DNA of 64,000 bases, taken from contig NZ_OY761553.1 of the NCBI RefSeq assembly GCF_963664735.1, positions 2,557,303-2,621,302 on the forward strand, read 5' to 3'. Source of the DNA: an uncultured Cohaesibacter sp. (GTDB lineage: Bacteria; Pseudomonadota; Alphaproteobacteria; Rhizobiales; Cohaesibacteraceae). The position numbers were made by a program, and so were the translations under genes. Positions 28,757-38,285 of this stretch are shown in pieces (within the stretch, counting starts at the first letter, position 1; the number at the start of each line of letters is the position of its first letter). A model generated the notes under the pieces. The model was not told the origin of the DNA. It saw only the letters and a program-made list of their open reading frames with translations, and did not search any database.

Positions 28757-29413
28757 CTAGTTTTTTGGTTTCCTGTTTGGGATAAACAGTCCCTGAACAC
28801 GCCCAGACTTGCCATTTGCACCGCCCTTGGATTGTGCGGACACCAATTGCGCGGCCCCGGAGCGCATGTTGATTGTAAGTTTCGACCCTCTGAGGACATT
28901 TTTCCCCTGCGTCAGTACGACATTTCCATTTAAGATAATGACTTCCCGCGACATATCAACAGAGGCGCTCGATCCGGTGGCACTTTGATCCTTCTGGCTG
29001 ACCTTGACGCCACCATGCGCCTCAAGCCGGGTTATCGACTGAGCCGTCCCGGCGCCACCTCCGGAATAATGGATGGTCAGAGTCGCGGTTTGCACGGTGG
29101 TTTCCCCTTGTCGGGCATTAACATTGCCCTTGAAAACAGCGATTTTCTTCTTGTCGAAAATGTCCAGCTGATCTGCTTCAATCTCGATGGGAGCATCAGG
29201 ATCCGTTCGCAGCCCAGAGGCAACATCGGCCATGCCTTGCGCCTGGGCAGAATGAGGAAGAACCAGAGCAAAAGTGGTCAGCAAGAGACAGAAAGACAGA
29301 AATATTGCGACAAGCTTGCCTCGCACTGCACGATTTTTGTCATGGGGAGCACCATGCCCGACCGCAGAGGTGATGGTAGCTCTTGCAATGCCATGAGAAA
29401 CGTTTGTTTTCAT
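28757..29413 (-). CDS. lptA: Lipopolysaccharide transport periplasmic protein LptA
   Basis: Forms the periplasmic bridge that carries LPS between LptC and LptD. The 218-residue product has an N-terminal hydrophobic segment (about 34-58) ending HSAQAQ, consistent with a signal peptide. The OstA/LptA domain spans about 70-190, with IEIEADQLDIFDKKK and a beta-jellyroll repeat pattern (GNVNARQG, GGVKVSQ, GNVVLTQG). Its ATG overlaps the lptC stop by 4 bp, so the two are coupled. Confidence 0.92.
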   Translation of the reverse strand: MKTNVSHGIARATITSAVGHGAPHDKNRAVRGKLVAIFLSFCLLLTTFALVLPHSAQAQGMADVASGLRTDPDAPIEIEADQLDIFDKKKIAVFKGNVNARQGETTVQTATLTIHYSGGGAGTAQSITRLEAHGGVKVSQKDQSATGSSASVDMSREVIILNGNVVLTQGKNVLRGSKLTINMRSGAAQLVSAQSKGGANGKSGRVQGLFIPNRKPKN

Positions 29414-30240
29414 TGTGTTTCGTCCTCTCCTTGCAGTGCTTGCGATGGTGGCGGAACCTCAGAGGCCGCGTCTTGTTTGGTCAGGGCCTGCTTCTGCCCT
29501 GAAGCCTTGTTCATGAGGGCGGCATCGATATAGAGCCGAACGTTGCCGCTAAACCGGAACTGTTCCCCATTGTTGATTGCTTCAAGCTTTGATGCAGACA
29601 AGCGAATATCCTTGGAAGCGATATTCACCTCTGAGAGCGTTTCCATATATCCCTTTGGCATGTCAACACTGACCTTGTCTGTGTTGAGCTTGTAGCCAAG
29701 CGACGAGTTGACCTTGACGCCACCGTCCAGCCCCAACGTTTCCTTGTTTTGATCAAAAACACCGCTGTCGGCGTCGATCGCAACCCATTCCTGCTTTTCA
29801 TCGGTAATGCGCGCCCGGACAGACGTCAGGTTGATCACATTTGGCGTATCGACTTTTTGTGTCGCCTGATCGGCAACAACCTCATAGGACCGTCCGTCGG
29901 TAAAGCCATTCAGATTTGGGTTTTGCATGACCAACTCATCCTGCTTGAGGCTTTCCGCTTCAAGCTTGGCTTCAATAGGGTCTTCAGCCGGTTTTTGCCA
30001 GCTAACCCAACTGACAAAGCCGGCGACGATGCCAAGGGCGATAACTGGCAAGCTCCATTTGAGCACAAACACGCGGCGGGAATGCCGTTGGGCCTGTCGA
30101 AAAGCACGCTTTTGCTCCGTCGAGGTAATGATACGCGGATTCTGTCCCTGCTGGTCCAAGAGACCAGAGCCAAGCTTGGGTCCCGTATCAGGCTCCGGCA
30201 TGCGGTCGCCGGACTGGTCTTGATCCATCCTGTCTCTCAT
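29410..30240 (-). CDS. lptC: LPS export ABC transporter periplasmic protein LptC
   Basis: The membrane-anchored partner that receives LPS from LptBFG and passes it to LptA. The 276-residue product has a polar cytoplasmic N-terminus, one membrane helix (about 60-80, LKWSLPVIALGIVAGFVSWV) and a periplasmic OstA-like domain with repeated beta strands up to about residue 245. The rhizobial form is longer than E. coli LptC (191 residues), mainly at both ends. It overlaps lptA by 4 bp and follows rnd after about 280 bp. Confidence 0.9.
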   Translation of the reverse strand: MRDRMDQDQSGDRMPEPDTGPKLGSGLLDQQGQNPRIITSTEQKRAFRQAQRHSRRVFVLKWSLPVIALGIVAGFVSWVSWQKPAEDPIEAKLEAESLKQDELVMQNPNLNGFTDGRSYEVVADQATQKVDTPNVINLTSVRARITDEKQEWVAIDADSGVFDQNKETLGLDGGVKVNSSLGYKLNTDKVSVDMPKGYMETLSEVNIASKDIRLSASKLEAINNGEQFRFSGNVRLYIDAALMNKASGQKQALTKQDAASEVPPPSQALQGEDETQ

Positions 30241-30443
30241 CGTTCATCTTCCGCTCAAGGCAGGTAAGTTCAGTATGAGGACCATCGGTCCTTTTGCTCA
30301 TGCCCAATTGATCATTTCGCCACATCGCAATGCAATCTGCGCAAAGGAAAAAGGCAAAATTAAGCACAGATTCCTTCTATCTTCGACATGCATCGAATTT
30401 TGAAGATTTTGAATGGCCGCTTTTGGGGGGCCAAAGAAAAAGC

Positions 30444-30481
30444 AAAAGAGCCTTGGCAACATAGATGCCAGAAGCTCTTTT
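30444..30481 (-). terminator. Bidirectional hairpin downstream of rnd
   Basis: AAAAGAGC (30444-30451) pairs with GCTCTTTT (30474-30481), with a further TTGGCA/TGCCA inner stem. It is 38 bp after the rnd stop and would separate rnd from lptC. Confidence 0.65.
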
Positions 30482-30518
30482 GGGATTCTCCAGTTACCGA
30501 TGAGTGATCGGTTGCGGC

Positions 30519-31142
30519 TCAACTGCTGTGAGCAAAGATATCGGTATCTTCCCAGCCAGCCAGATCGAGCTTGGCGCGAGTTGGAAGAAAATCAAAACAG
30601 GATTGCGCAATTTCCTTGCGCCCTTCCCGAGACAAACGAGCCCGGAAGATCCCCATCAGGCCGTGAAGATGCAGAACATCAGTGGCAGCATATTTTTTCT
30701 GCGCTTCGCTCAGCATATCGGCACCCCAATCAGAGCTCTGCTGCTGTTTGGAAATATCGACGTCAAGAAACTCGCGACACACATCTTTCAGGCCATGACG
30801 ATCTGTATAGGTTCGTGTCAATTTAGAAGCGATTTTTGTGCAGAAGACGGGCTCAGGCATAACGCCGAAGGTGTGATAAAGCACCGCGATGTCAAAGCGG
30901 GCATAATGGAAAATCTTGGTGATTTTGTCATTGCCCAGCAGCGTGCACAGATTAGGCGCTTCGGTCTGCCCTTTTGCGATCTGCACAAGATCAGCAGAGC
31001 CATCGCCAGGAGAGAGCTGCACCAGACAAAGCCTATCCCTATGAGGATGAAGCCCCATTGTCTCGGTATCAATTGCGACTGCAGTAATATTGTCATAGTG
31101 GTTTAGGTTGGGGAGGTCACCCTGATGCAGTCTGATTACCAT
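30519..31142 (-). CDS. RNase D-like 3'-5' exoribonuclease
   Basis: A 207-residue DEDD-family exonuclease with only the catalytic domain; E. coli RNase D has extra HRDC domains. Exo I is AIDTETMGL, Exo II is in FHYARFDIAVL, and Exo III is KYAATDVLHL with the Y-x3-D spacing of the DEDDy subgroup. Short forms of this kind are usual next to lptC in alphaproteobacteria and are thought to trim RNA 3' ends. The start overlaps a cluster of A/T-rich sequence; the ATG at 31142 is used. Confidence 0.88.
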   Translation of the reverse strand: MVIRLHQGDLPNLNHYDNITAVAIDTETMGLHPHRDRLCLVQLSPGDGSADLVQIAKGQTEAPNLCTLLGNDKITKIFHYARFDIAVLYHTFGVMPEPVFCTKIASKLTRTYTDRHGLKDVCREFLDVDISKQQQSSDWGADMLSEAQKKYAATDVLHLHGLMGIFRARLSREGRKEIAQSCFDFLPTRAKLDLAGWEDTDIFAHSS

Positions 31143-31425
31143 TGATCAAATACTTCCTGGATAATTGCGGGATCAGAACAATATGCCCGCCTGATTTGGA
31201 AATGAAAAAGCGATTTCTTACGAATATCAGCCAATGTTCGGGCAAGCATAGAAGGTTCGTATCGTCGACTCAAGACTTGGCGATAAATTCGTACCCCGAG
31301 CCGGGCTTTGTTCTGCGCTTTCGCACAGAGCAAACACCAACATAGTTATTCGTACCTATATATATGAATGTCATCCCCAAGGACGGGGCACCCATTGGCT
31401 CGCGTTGAAACGGATTGGCAGAAAC

Positions 31426-31770
31426 TCAGTATCTTACCGGACAAATATAGCGCTCAAAAACCCAACCAGTTGGATAGTTCCCGCCGTGTGGCGCTTCGAT
31501 ATAGGGCAACACGTCAACCTGACGCCAACCACGATTGCCGTAGGGCTCCCAACTTCTGAGTGGCGTTTCCGGGCCAAGGCGCATGATTTCCTGACATCGG
31601 GTCGAGCCACATGTGCGCAAGGAAAGAAAATTGTCCCCGCGAGGATTCAGGCCGCAAACAACAAATATCTCGCCATCATAACTTCTGGATGGCGCTATCA
31701 TCATGCACGATATGCCCAGAGCAAGAACCAAAGTGGCAATGATGGAGGCAGATAGTTGCTTGGCATACAT
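31426..31770 (-). CDS. Small exported SH3-like domain protein
   Basis: A 114-residue protein starting at 31770 (GGGAGG 8 bp upstream). It has a signal sequence (ASIIATLVLALGISCMMI) and a compact SH3b-like domain. The pattern VCGLNPRGDNFLSLRTCGSTRC.., GPETPLRSWEP, GWRQVDV and GWVFERYICPV follows SH3b proteins, including the conserved LSLR and GWV turns, plus four cysteines that could form disulfides. Such domains often bind cell-wall or surface polymers. It sits at the edge of the polysaccharide cluster on the same strand, but no link is proven. Confidence 0.7.
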   Translation of the reverse strand: MYAKQLSASIIATLVLALGISCMMIAPSRSYDGEIFVVCGLNPRGDNFLSLRTCGSTRCQEIMRLGPETPLRSWEPYGNRGWRQVDVLPYIEAPHGGNYPTGWVFERYICPVRY

Positions 31771-31926
31771 GGCACGACCCTCCCGTTGAAAGCTCAAACC
31801 TCACAAACATGCGATCTGTGTTGTTGAGTATATCATCGATGGACGAGCGGCTGCAGCCCTCCGATTGTACTGCTATATGTTCCTGGCCAAAGGCTCGCTA
31901 TGCCTCATAGTAGCAGCAAGCCAGTC

Positions 31927-33102
31927 TCATTGCTCAGGCAGAAGCGCATCCAGAACCAGTGGGTCTGGAAGGGTCGTTCTGGGGTCGACCATCTTGAAGC
32001 CGTCGGAAAAATCCCAATGCGTCCATCCAAGGCAGTTGCTCTCTGCCCCTTGCCGCACAGCTCGCAGCCAGTTGACGCGATCATGCGGATCGACATCAAA
32101 GGTCAGTGCCCCGAATTCATTGACAATAACGGGAGCCTTATTGCGCTGGGACCATGCGCCAACAGCTCCAAGCGCTGTGGCAATCCGCTCCGCATTCCAA
32201 CCTTGCCTGTAGGATTCAAGGATCCCCTTGGCCGCCTCATCCTTGCCCAGAGACTTGAGCTTTGCAACCTGCTTGAGCAATGCCTCAGACGTGGCGTCTC
32301 CAGGGAAGGGCATGTGTCCGATAATGGCCAGCGAACTGCCGGGCATCCAACTCATGCCCTGATGGGTAAAGGCCATCGGATCGTAATAGTGAATGGCATA
32401 AACCAGCCCCTCTCCCTTCAGCGGTTCCGCATTTGCCAGCGCTTCAACCCGCTGGAAGACGGCGGGCCCGACAATGAGCCTGCGACCGGGATCGGTTTTG
32501 TTAAGATGGGTAGCCAGCTTCTGCGCCTGTGCCCACCAGACAGATTGCGGAGGAACCGGCTCATTCAGAAGCTCAAAATAGACACTTTTGCGCGACCATC
32601 CTTTGGCTTTTTGAGCAATGCGATCCCACGCTTCCTCAAGAGAATTGTAGCCCTCATCAGGAATGTCTTTATGCAAGGACTGGAAGGGTCTTGAAGGATG
32701 CATATCAATGCTGATTACATATCCCAACCCTTCAAGGCGGTGCACGGTCTTGCCCAACGCCTCAAGATAGCTGCTTATCTGCTGGCTTGACGAGAACCTT
32801 GCCATGAAGTGCTCTGCTCTCACAGGCAAGCGAATATGGGTGAAGCCGAGCTGCCTGAGCACCTTCAAGAGCCCATCGTCAGGCTTGAAACCCTTATAGT
32901 CCGGATCCCAATTGGGTAGATTGAACCCACGGGCAAGCATAGCATCCGGCCCCTTTTGCATCAGGGTTGAGCTATATTCGCAAGTCTTGAGACCCGGTTC
33001 GATGGTCTTGATCGCACTCGGCTCTTGCGCAAAAGCCAATACAGGACACTCGATCAGAAGGGGAATACTGACAACCGCAGCATATGTGAAAACTCTTAGC
33101 AT
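31927..33102 (-). CDS. Glycoside hydrolase family 5 (cellulase-like) protein
   Basis: A secreted beta-glycanase of about 391 residues. The ATG at 33102 with AGAGGGGA upstream gives a signal peptide (VFTYAAVVSIPLLIECPVLA). The TIM-barrel markers are FTHIRLPV, ISIDMHP, the acid/base glutamate in FELLNEP (Glu181) and the nucleophile in VNEFGAL (Glu329), both present. It lies 38 bp downstream of the WecG-type gene in the polysaccharide cluster. There it probably trims or releases the polymer, as endoglycanases do in other exopolysaccharide loci. The exact glycan is unknown. Confidence 0.88.
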   Translation of the reverse strand: MLRVFTYAAVVSIPLLIECPVLAFAQEPSAIKTIEPGLKTCEYSSTLMQKGPDAMLARGFNLPNWDPDYKGFKPDDGLLKVLRQLGFTHIRLPVRAEHFMARFSSSQQISSYLEALGKTVHRLEGLGYVISIDMHPSRPFQSLHKDIPDEGYNSLEEAWDRIAQKAKGWSRKSVYFELLNEPVPPQSVWWAQAQKLATHLNKTDPGRRLIVGPAVFQRVEALANAEPLKGEGLVYAIHYYDPMAFTHQGMSWMPGSSLAIIGHMPFPGDATSEALLKQVAKLKSLGKDEAAKGILESYRQGWNAERIATALGAVGAWSQRNKAPVIVNEFGALTFDVDPHDRVNWLRAVRQGAESNCLGWTHWDFSDGFKMVDPRTTLPDPLVLDALLPEQ

Positions 33103-33140
33103 GGATCCCCTCTTTCTGGTCGCCCTCAAGGCCATCCGGA

Positions 33141-33899
33141 TCAGCGCGTTCTGGTCAAAAGAAGCCAGACAGCATGTGGGTTGGTCGTCAAATAGCGCCA
33201 CAACAGTCGTCGCGGTTCCTGATAAATGCGATAGGCCCATTCAAGCCCCGCATCCTGCATCCATTGGGGGGCTCGGGCGTTCTTGCCGGAAAGAAAGTCG
33301 AATAACCCGCCAGAGGTCTTGATCACACCAACGCCGGTCAACCGCTCCAGATTGCGCAAAACAAAGCGCTGTTCCAAAGGCACCCCCATGCCAATCCAGA
33401 GAATGTCGGGCGAGGCTTTATTGATTTCGTCTATGACACTGTCTTCTTCATCTGGCGACACATAGCCATTGCGATAGCCCGCGAATGTAAGCGCCGGATA
33501 AAGGTGCTTCATATTGGCTACGGCTTTTTCGATTCCTTCTTGTGTGGCTCCAAGAAAGTAGAAACTGGCATTCTCTTTCTCTGCCAATCTTGCTGTGTTG
33601 TGAACAAGATCTGTGGTCGCGACGCGCTCGGGCAGAGGCTGCTTGGCCAAAAGCTTTGACGCCTTCACAAGTGGCGTTCCATCGGCGTGAATGATATCGG
33701 CTTTGAGAAAGAGAGACCGGATTTCGTCGTCATTGGCGCACATGGACAAAACCTGTCCATTGGCCGAGGTGACATAGAGAGGAGGCTTTCTGGTCCCGCG
33801 ATGGGCATAGGCATAATCGAGCATGGTGCGCGCAGCACCGTCGCAATCTTCCACGGCAATAGGCAAACCGCCCACTGTGATTTTGGGAATATCCTTCAT
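33141..33899 (-). CDS. WecG/TagA/CpsF family glycosyltransferase
   Basis: A 252-residue GT26-type transferase that adds a sugar to a lipid-linked intermediate at the cytoplasmic membrane. The family signatures are present: VTSANGQVL, the catalytic Asp/Asn region ADGTPLV, FYFLGAT, GYRNGYVSPDEE, ILWIGMGVPLEQRF and GGLFDFLSGKNARAPQWMQDAGLEW (given here in parts: FDFLSGKNARAP, GLEWAYRI). It is downstream of the Wzc-like gene and upstream of the GH5 gene, all in the same direction. Confidence 0.9.
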   Translation of the reverse strand: MKDIPKITVGGLPIAVEDCDGAARTMLDYAYAHRGTRKPPLYVTSANGQVLSMCANDDEIRSLFLKADIIHADGTPLVKASKLLAKQPLPERVATTDLVHNTARLAEKENASFYFLGATQEGIEKAVANMKHLYPALTFAGYRNGYVSPDEEDSVIDEINKASPDILWIGMGVPLEQRFVLRNLERLTGVGVIKTSGGLFDFLSGKNARAPQWMQDAGLEWAYRIYQEPRRLLWRYLTTNPHAVWLLLTRTR

Positions 33900-33960
33900 C
33901 GAACACCTCTGCGGACAGCCTGCTTCCGGTTTTCAATTAGCTATCAGAAAAAGCTTAACT

Positions 33961-36552
33961 TTAGGTGTGGCTGAGCACCAAACCTGCGCCGCATTCATTG
34001 GCCCAATCGCGCCAGTCAGCAAGATCGCCCTTCTCCAGTTCCCGACTATCCAAAACCAGGAGGCAACGATCCAGCAGATCTAAGAGATCTTCCAGAGTGT
34101 TCGGATTGAGAATCTGCATTGGCTTAATGATCACAAAACCATAGGTTTCCCGACACAGGTCGATCAGCTCTGACAGCTCTTTTGCAAGAGCAAGATCAAG
34201 CCCCTGCGCACGAGAGAGTCCGGAGGCCCCCTCAAACGGTATCAGGTCATATGCTGGGAATTGCTCTACCTTGGCAACGGATCTTGGTGTTTTAGCGCCA
34301 TTGCCCATCTGTTGGGTGCGTGCAGGCTGATCGGTCAGGGAGATTACAACCGGATGGAAGCCTGCTTCAACAGCAAAGTCGATGACCATATCAGAGGCGA
34401 TTTGCAAGCCATCCCCCGGCTGCGCGGCCGTAATAAGGAGGCTGACGCTCTCCTCTTCAGCCTCTCCAAAGACGAACTCATCAAGAGCATCAGCATATTG
34501 CGCAAGGTGATTGCCCCCATCTGACGCCCCCTCTTCATCTGACAATGTGTTGGGCAAGCGGATAATCACGGGATCCGGCGAGGCAACAACATCCCGGCCA
34601 GCATCTTGTTCGGATTGATCCATATTGATCGATACGACCGGAGCTTGATCCTCCTTGAGCTCCTGCTGTTCGGATTTCATCTTCTCGGGCTCGGACGCAG
34701 TGCCTTTATGACGGACAGCAGAGGCGAGGCCGACAATTTTTTTGCTCGCCTCCGGAATTGAAGCCAAGCCTTCTGACGCTGGCTCCGGAGCTTCTGACTG
34801 CAAGCCTTGTGACACTGGTCTTTTTTCTTCCTCCTGAGACACAACAGACGCGAGCTCAGCTCCAGTTGCGGCCTCGACCTTGCTGACGGTTTCAGTTGGA
34901 GAAGTGGAAGACTTCACAACAGAAGGAGACGGAGCATCAAAGCCCGGTTTGGCATAAGACTGCCCCCCTTGATAGCCAGACAGGCCATAGGCGAAATTGC
35001 CCGCAAAGCCTGCGGAATTGGCCAAAGGCACAGCCCGGCCAAAGCCACCCGGCTCATCATTGGGATAAATATCATAGTCTTCGCGGCGCGATTCTGGTGC
35101 TGCGAAGGCAACCTTAATCAAGGCAACCATCAACCCCAGACCAAAGCCGAGAATAAGAAGCGCCACGCCAACCAGTTTGCTTGACGGTTTGGTCGACTTG
35201 TTGGGCACAGTAGCCTTGGACACAATCCGGGCTTCGCTGAAATTGAACTGGGCCTGCTCGTCCGTAATCTTGTAGCGCGCCAGAAACTGTTCGTACAGAT
35301 TGCGGTTGGCAGTGGCTTCCCGTTCCAGATTATCCAGCTCGACCTTTGCCTTGTTCACAAGGATCGAGCGCTGGCGCAAATCTGCCAATTGCCCCTCAAG
35401 CGCCTGTTTCTTGGCGGCGGTCGTTTCATAATCCTGCTTTGCACGCTCAACCAGCCGACTGCGTTCCTTGGCGACCTGGCCTGCGATGATCGATTGCTGC
35501 TCACGGTTGGCCAAGACGCGCGGATGGCGGCTTCCCAAGGTCTGGTTCAGCTCTGCAGCTTCTCGGCGCAAGCGGTTTTGCTCCTGAAGCAACTGATCAA
35601 GGTTTGAAAAGGCGCCAGACTGCGATGGACTTGTACTGCCGGGCACACCATCTTTGCGCGCCTGATCGTATCGTGCCTTGGCATCGGCAAGTTCGGTTGT
35701 AACCGTGCTGATTTGTCCCACGAGCGAGGAAAGCTGCTGGTCGTCGAGCGTGCCTTGTGCGCCCGTATCAACAATACCGTTTCTGGCTCGAAAGTTGGCG
35801 ACGGCTTCTTCGGACTTTTTCAAATTGCTGTGCAACAGTTTCAAGCGACTGGAAAGCCATTGGGCGGCTTCCTCGTTGGCGTTGGCGCGATAGTCTTTCT
35901 GATCACGAACAAAGGCCTCAGCCACGCCATTTGCATATTTGGCGGCATTTTCTCTACTGCTAGAGGTCGCATTGACCTCGACGATGTAGGTTGCGCCTTG
36001 CCGGTTGGACTCGATATTCTTGGCGAACATGCTGGTCAGCGCGGTTTCATTTTGCGCTTTGGCATAGTCCGGGTCGCCCTTCACGCCAAGCTCGTCCACG
36101 ATTTTTGCAAGGAAACCATCGCTCTTCATGATCTGCACATAGCTGGTCAAAGCTGCGGCATCGCCACCGATACCGGACAGAACCGTATCGGAATCGGTCA
36201 CCCGAGGCTGACGTGGATCAACCAGAATGAGCGCCTTACTGGCAAATTTGGTCGGCAGCAAAGAATAGACGGTCATCCCGGCTGCGAAAACCACGATTGC
36301 GACGACTGTGATCAACACAAACTGCTGACGCACAAAGCGCAAAATGGAGCGAGGGTGAATGAGCCCGCTCCAGACATCAGACGCTGGTATTGTGGGATTG
36401 GAAGCCCGTTTGGTTGCCAAGGCCGCTGCGCGCGGTTTTTCCTTGTGCTTTTCTTTGTGATTAGCTGATGAAGACAATGAAGCCTCAGGAGCATCCGGTT
36501 CCGTGTCCGGCTGCCAATCAAGATCAGATTTCTTTTTATTGCGTCCGAACAT
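33961..36552 (-). CDS. Wzz/Wzc-like polysaccharide co-polymerase with a degenerate kinase domain
   Basis: An 863-residue inner-membrane protein of the GumC/Wzc type that controls chain length and export of a surface polysaccharide. A polar N-terminus precedes the first membrane helix (about 75-100), then a Wzz domain, a long periplasmic coiled coil (about 210-420), the family motif LGSRHPRVLANREQQ, and a second helix near 465-490 after a Pro/Ser-rich segment. A long linker rich in Ser/Glu leads to the C-terminal domain (about 700-863). That domain aligns with bacterial tyrosine kinases, but the P-loop is GDGLQ (residue 713 on) instead of GEGKS/T, and there is no tyrosine-rich tail. ATP binding and autophosphorylation are therefore unlikely. 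Confidence 0.85.
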   Translation of the reverse strand: MFGRNKKKSDLDWQPDTEPDAPEASLSSSANHKEKHKEKPRAAALATKRASNPTIPASDVWSGLIHPRSILRFVRQQFVLITVVAIVVFAAGMTVYSLLPTKFASKALILVDPRQPRVTDSDTVLSGIGGDAAALTSYVQIMKSDGFLAKIVDELGVKGDPDYAKAQNETALTSMFAKNIESNRQGATYIVEVNATSSSRENAAKYANGVAEAFVRDQKDYRANANEEAAQWLSSRLKLLHSNLKKSEEAVANFRARNGIVDTGAQGTLDDQQLSSLVGQISTVTTELADAKARYDQARKDGVPGSTSPSQSGAFSNLDQLLQEQNRLRREAAELNQTLGSRHPRVLANREQQSIIAGQVAKERSRLVERAKQDYETTAAKKQALEGQLADLRQRSILVNKAKVELDNLEREATANRNLYEQFLARYKITDEQAQFNFSEARIVSKATVPNKSTKPSSKLVGVALLILGFGLGLMVALIKVAFAAPESRREDYDIYPNDEPGGFGRAVPLANSAGFAGNFAYGLSGYQGGQSYAKPGFDAPSPSVVKSSTSPTETVSKVEAATGAELASVVSQEEEKRPVSQGLQSEAPEPASEGLASIPEASKKIVGLASAVRHKGTASEPEKMKSEQQELKEDQAPVVSINMDQSEQDAGRDVVASPDPVIIRLPNTLSDEEGASDGGNHLAQYADALDEFVFGEAEEESVSLLITAAQPGDGLQIASDMVIDFAVEAGFHPVVISLTDQPARTQQMGNGAKTPRSVAKVEQFPAYDLIPFEGASGLSRAQGLDLALAKELSELIDLCRETYGFVIIKPMQILNPNTLEDLLDLLDRCLLVLDSRELEKGDLADWRDWANECGAGLVLSHT

Positions 36553-36731
36553 ACGCCAAATCCTTGCAACTCAACACTTTTGCTCCTGAAGACCGATCGA
36601 ACTTCGCCTTCAGCTGGCAATAGTATGCAAGGATGATATTGAGTTTTGGTTAACCATAATTGGCGTTTATCGACTATTGACCGACCTGAACAACGAGAAA
36701 TCGGCCCCCAAAAGTCAGTTATGGAGCCTTT

Positions 36732-38261
36732 TTAGTCGTTATTGTCAGACGCAGGACTGTATTTCCGGTCTACCAGCTTTTTCAGAAATGCCCAGCGAGG
36801 CCGTAAAATTGCGCCATCGATCACTTCGAGATTCCCTGCCCGGTTCAGGGTGTGAAGCTTGCGCCCCGGCCAGCGCTCGTTGGGCAGCAAATGCTTGAGA
36901 GTCTTCTGTTCATAGTGCTCTGGCGAAAGATGCGTCACCTCGATCAACGGCAGACTTCCGCCATATGAAGCCGTGCAATCCTGCACTGGTCTGCATAATT
37001 TGCCATCATGATAAACAAAGTTACCAGCGGGACGGGCTCTTGCTCTGTCTATGAGCACCGGGTTTTGTGCATGCGCATGCCACGAACCGAAAAGATCATC
37101 GGCATAAAAAATCGACAGACAATCCGAGTATCCGCCGCCATCGCGCGTAACGCAAAAAAGCCACCAGCGGTTATCATGCCTGGTGATTGTGGCGTCGGCC
37201 ACATCAATATCGGACAAGATGGTCTTGAAGGGCTGCCAACCAAGTGGAAAGTTACTTGCCTTGTAGAGGGTTACTTTCCTGTCAGCCGAAGTTTCCGGGA
37301 GCATATAAACCTCCCCCTCATGCTCGATCAGGAAGGGGTAGGACAAATGAAACGGCTCTTCCAGGCAAGGCTGAACTGGTCCGGGGTGCCCGTTTTCGTC
37401 AAACGTGACGACGCAAAGGATACCCTTCTGACTTTTGTGATCCAAATCCTCGAAAAAGAGATAGTGCGTGCCGTCCTTTTGCCAGGGAACGGGATCCGCA
37501 TAGAAGTGATCATTCTCATCGGGCAGCACTTGCCATGGCTCTCCATCGAGAGATTGGCGGCTCCAAACATCTTTGTCCGAAACCCATCGCCAGCCAATCC
37601 GCCAGTGACTGGGAAGAAACAGCCGATAGTAAACAGACTTGATACTGCTGGTGAGGAATAACCTGATCATCTCTGTCAGGACGGCCCCCGCAGAAGACCA
37701 GTCTCTCGGCCTTGTTTGCAGAGGCTGCACCCAACGATGAGGATGTCGTATCCATGCCAGCATCAGCGTTATCACTCTGGCATAGGCCTGATCCATCGAC
37801 CCGTTGACGCCCTTGGCCAGCTCAGAAGAAGGATGGGCGGTTGCCACGATGGAAGATTTTTCATCACGCAGAGCGACCTGAGGCATGCCCTTGTGCATGA
37901 TCGAGGTGATCAGGGATTTTTCGCCGGGAACTCCATCAAACAGCAGCGTCACAGAGGCTTTGGCCGCTGGAGCATTTCCGTCTCCGACCAGATCAATGAC
38001 CAGATCGCAATCGTCTTCCTCGCAAAGCGGTGACGCAACCGCTTCGATAGCCTCAGGCTCAACCCGAGAGGCAAGCCCGGAAACATTGCCTAGGATAAAG
38101 ACTTTTTCGAACTGAAGAAAACGCTCGATGTGAAAAGGGTATTGTATCGCGTTCGAGCGACAGGACAAAGCTTTGGCGCCTGACATCTCTGACAGGCGCT
38201 GAATGAGCTGCAGCTGCCATTCGCGACTGTGCGATGGGTCAAAGTAGAGGCAATATTTCAT
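36732..38261 (-). CDS. GINT1-like (glucosamine inositolphosphorylceramide transferase N-domain) protein
   Basis: A 509-residue protein in the polysaccharide cluster. Its C-terminal two thirds (about 215-500) match the GINT1_N beta-propeller type by eye: FYADPVPWQKDGTHYLFFED, HLSYPFLIEHEGEVYMLPET, VTLYKASNFPLGW and DATITRHDNRWWLF, with blades resembling GH32/GH43 propellers. The first 200 residues (MKYCLYFDPSHSREWQLQL..) resemble the formyltransferase- or hydrolase-like heads found on bacterial relatives, but I cannot assign them. The plant protein transfers glucosamine to a sphingolipid. Bacterial members are uncharacterised and usually sit in exopolysaccharide loci, as here. Confidence 0.7.
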   Translation of the reverse strand: MKYCLYFDPSHSREWQLQLIQRLSEMSGAKALSCRSNAIQYPFHIERFLQFEKVFILGNVSGLASRVEPEAIEAVASPLCEEDDCDLVIDLVGDGNAPAAKASVTLLFDGVPGEKSLITSIMHKGMPQVALRDEKSSIVATAHPSSELAKGVNGSMDQAYARVITLMLAWIRHPHRWVQPLQTRPRDWSSAGAVLTEMIRLFLTSSIKSVYYRLFLPSHWRIGWRWVSDKDVWSRQSLDGEPWQVLPDENDHFYADPVPWQKDGTHYLFFEDLDHKSQKGILCVVTFDENGHPGPVQPCLEEPFHLSYPFLIEHEGEVYMLPETSADRKVTLYKASNFPLGWQPFKTILSDIDVADATITRHDNRWWLFCVTRDGGGYSDCLSIFYADDLFGSWHAHAQNPVLIDRARARPAGNFVYHDGKLCRPVQDCTASYGGSLPLIEVTHLSPEHYEQKTLKHLLPNERWPGRKLHTLNRAGNLEVIDGAILRPRWAFLKKLVDRKYSPASDNND

Positions 38262-38285
38262 AGAGCCTAGGGCTCCTCAAAACAA

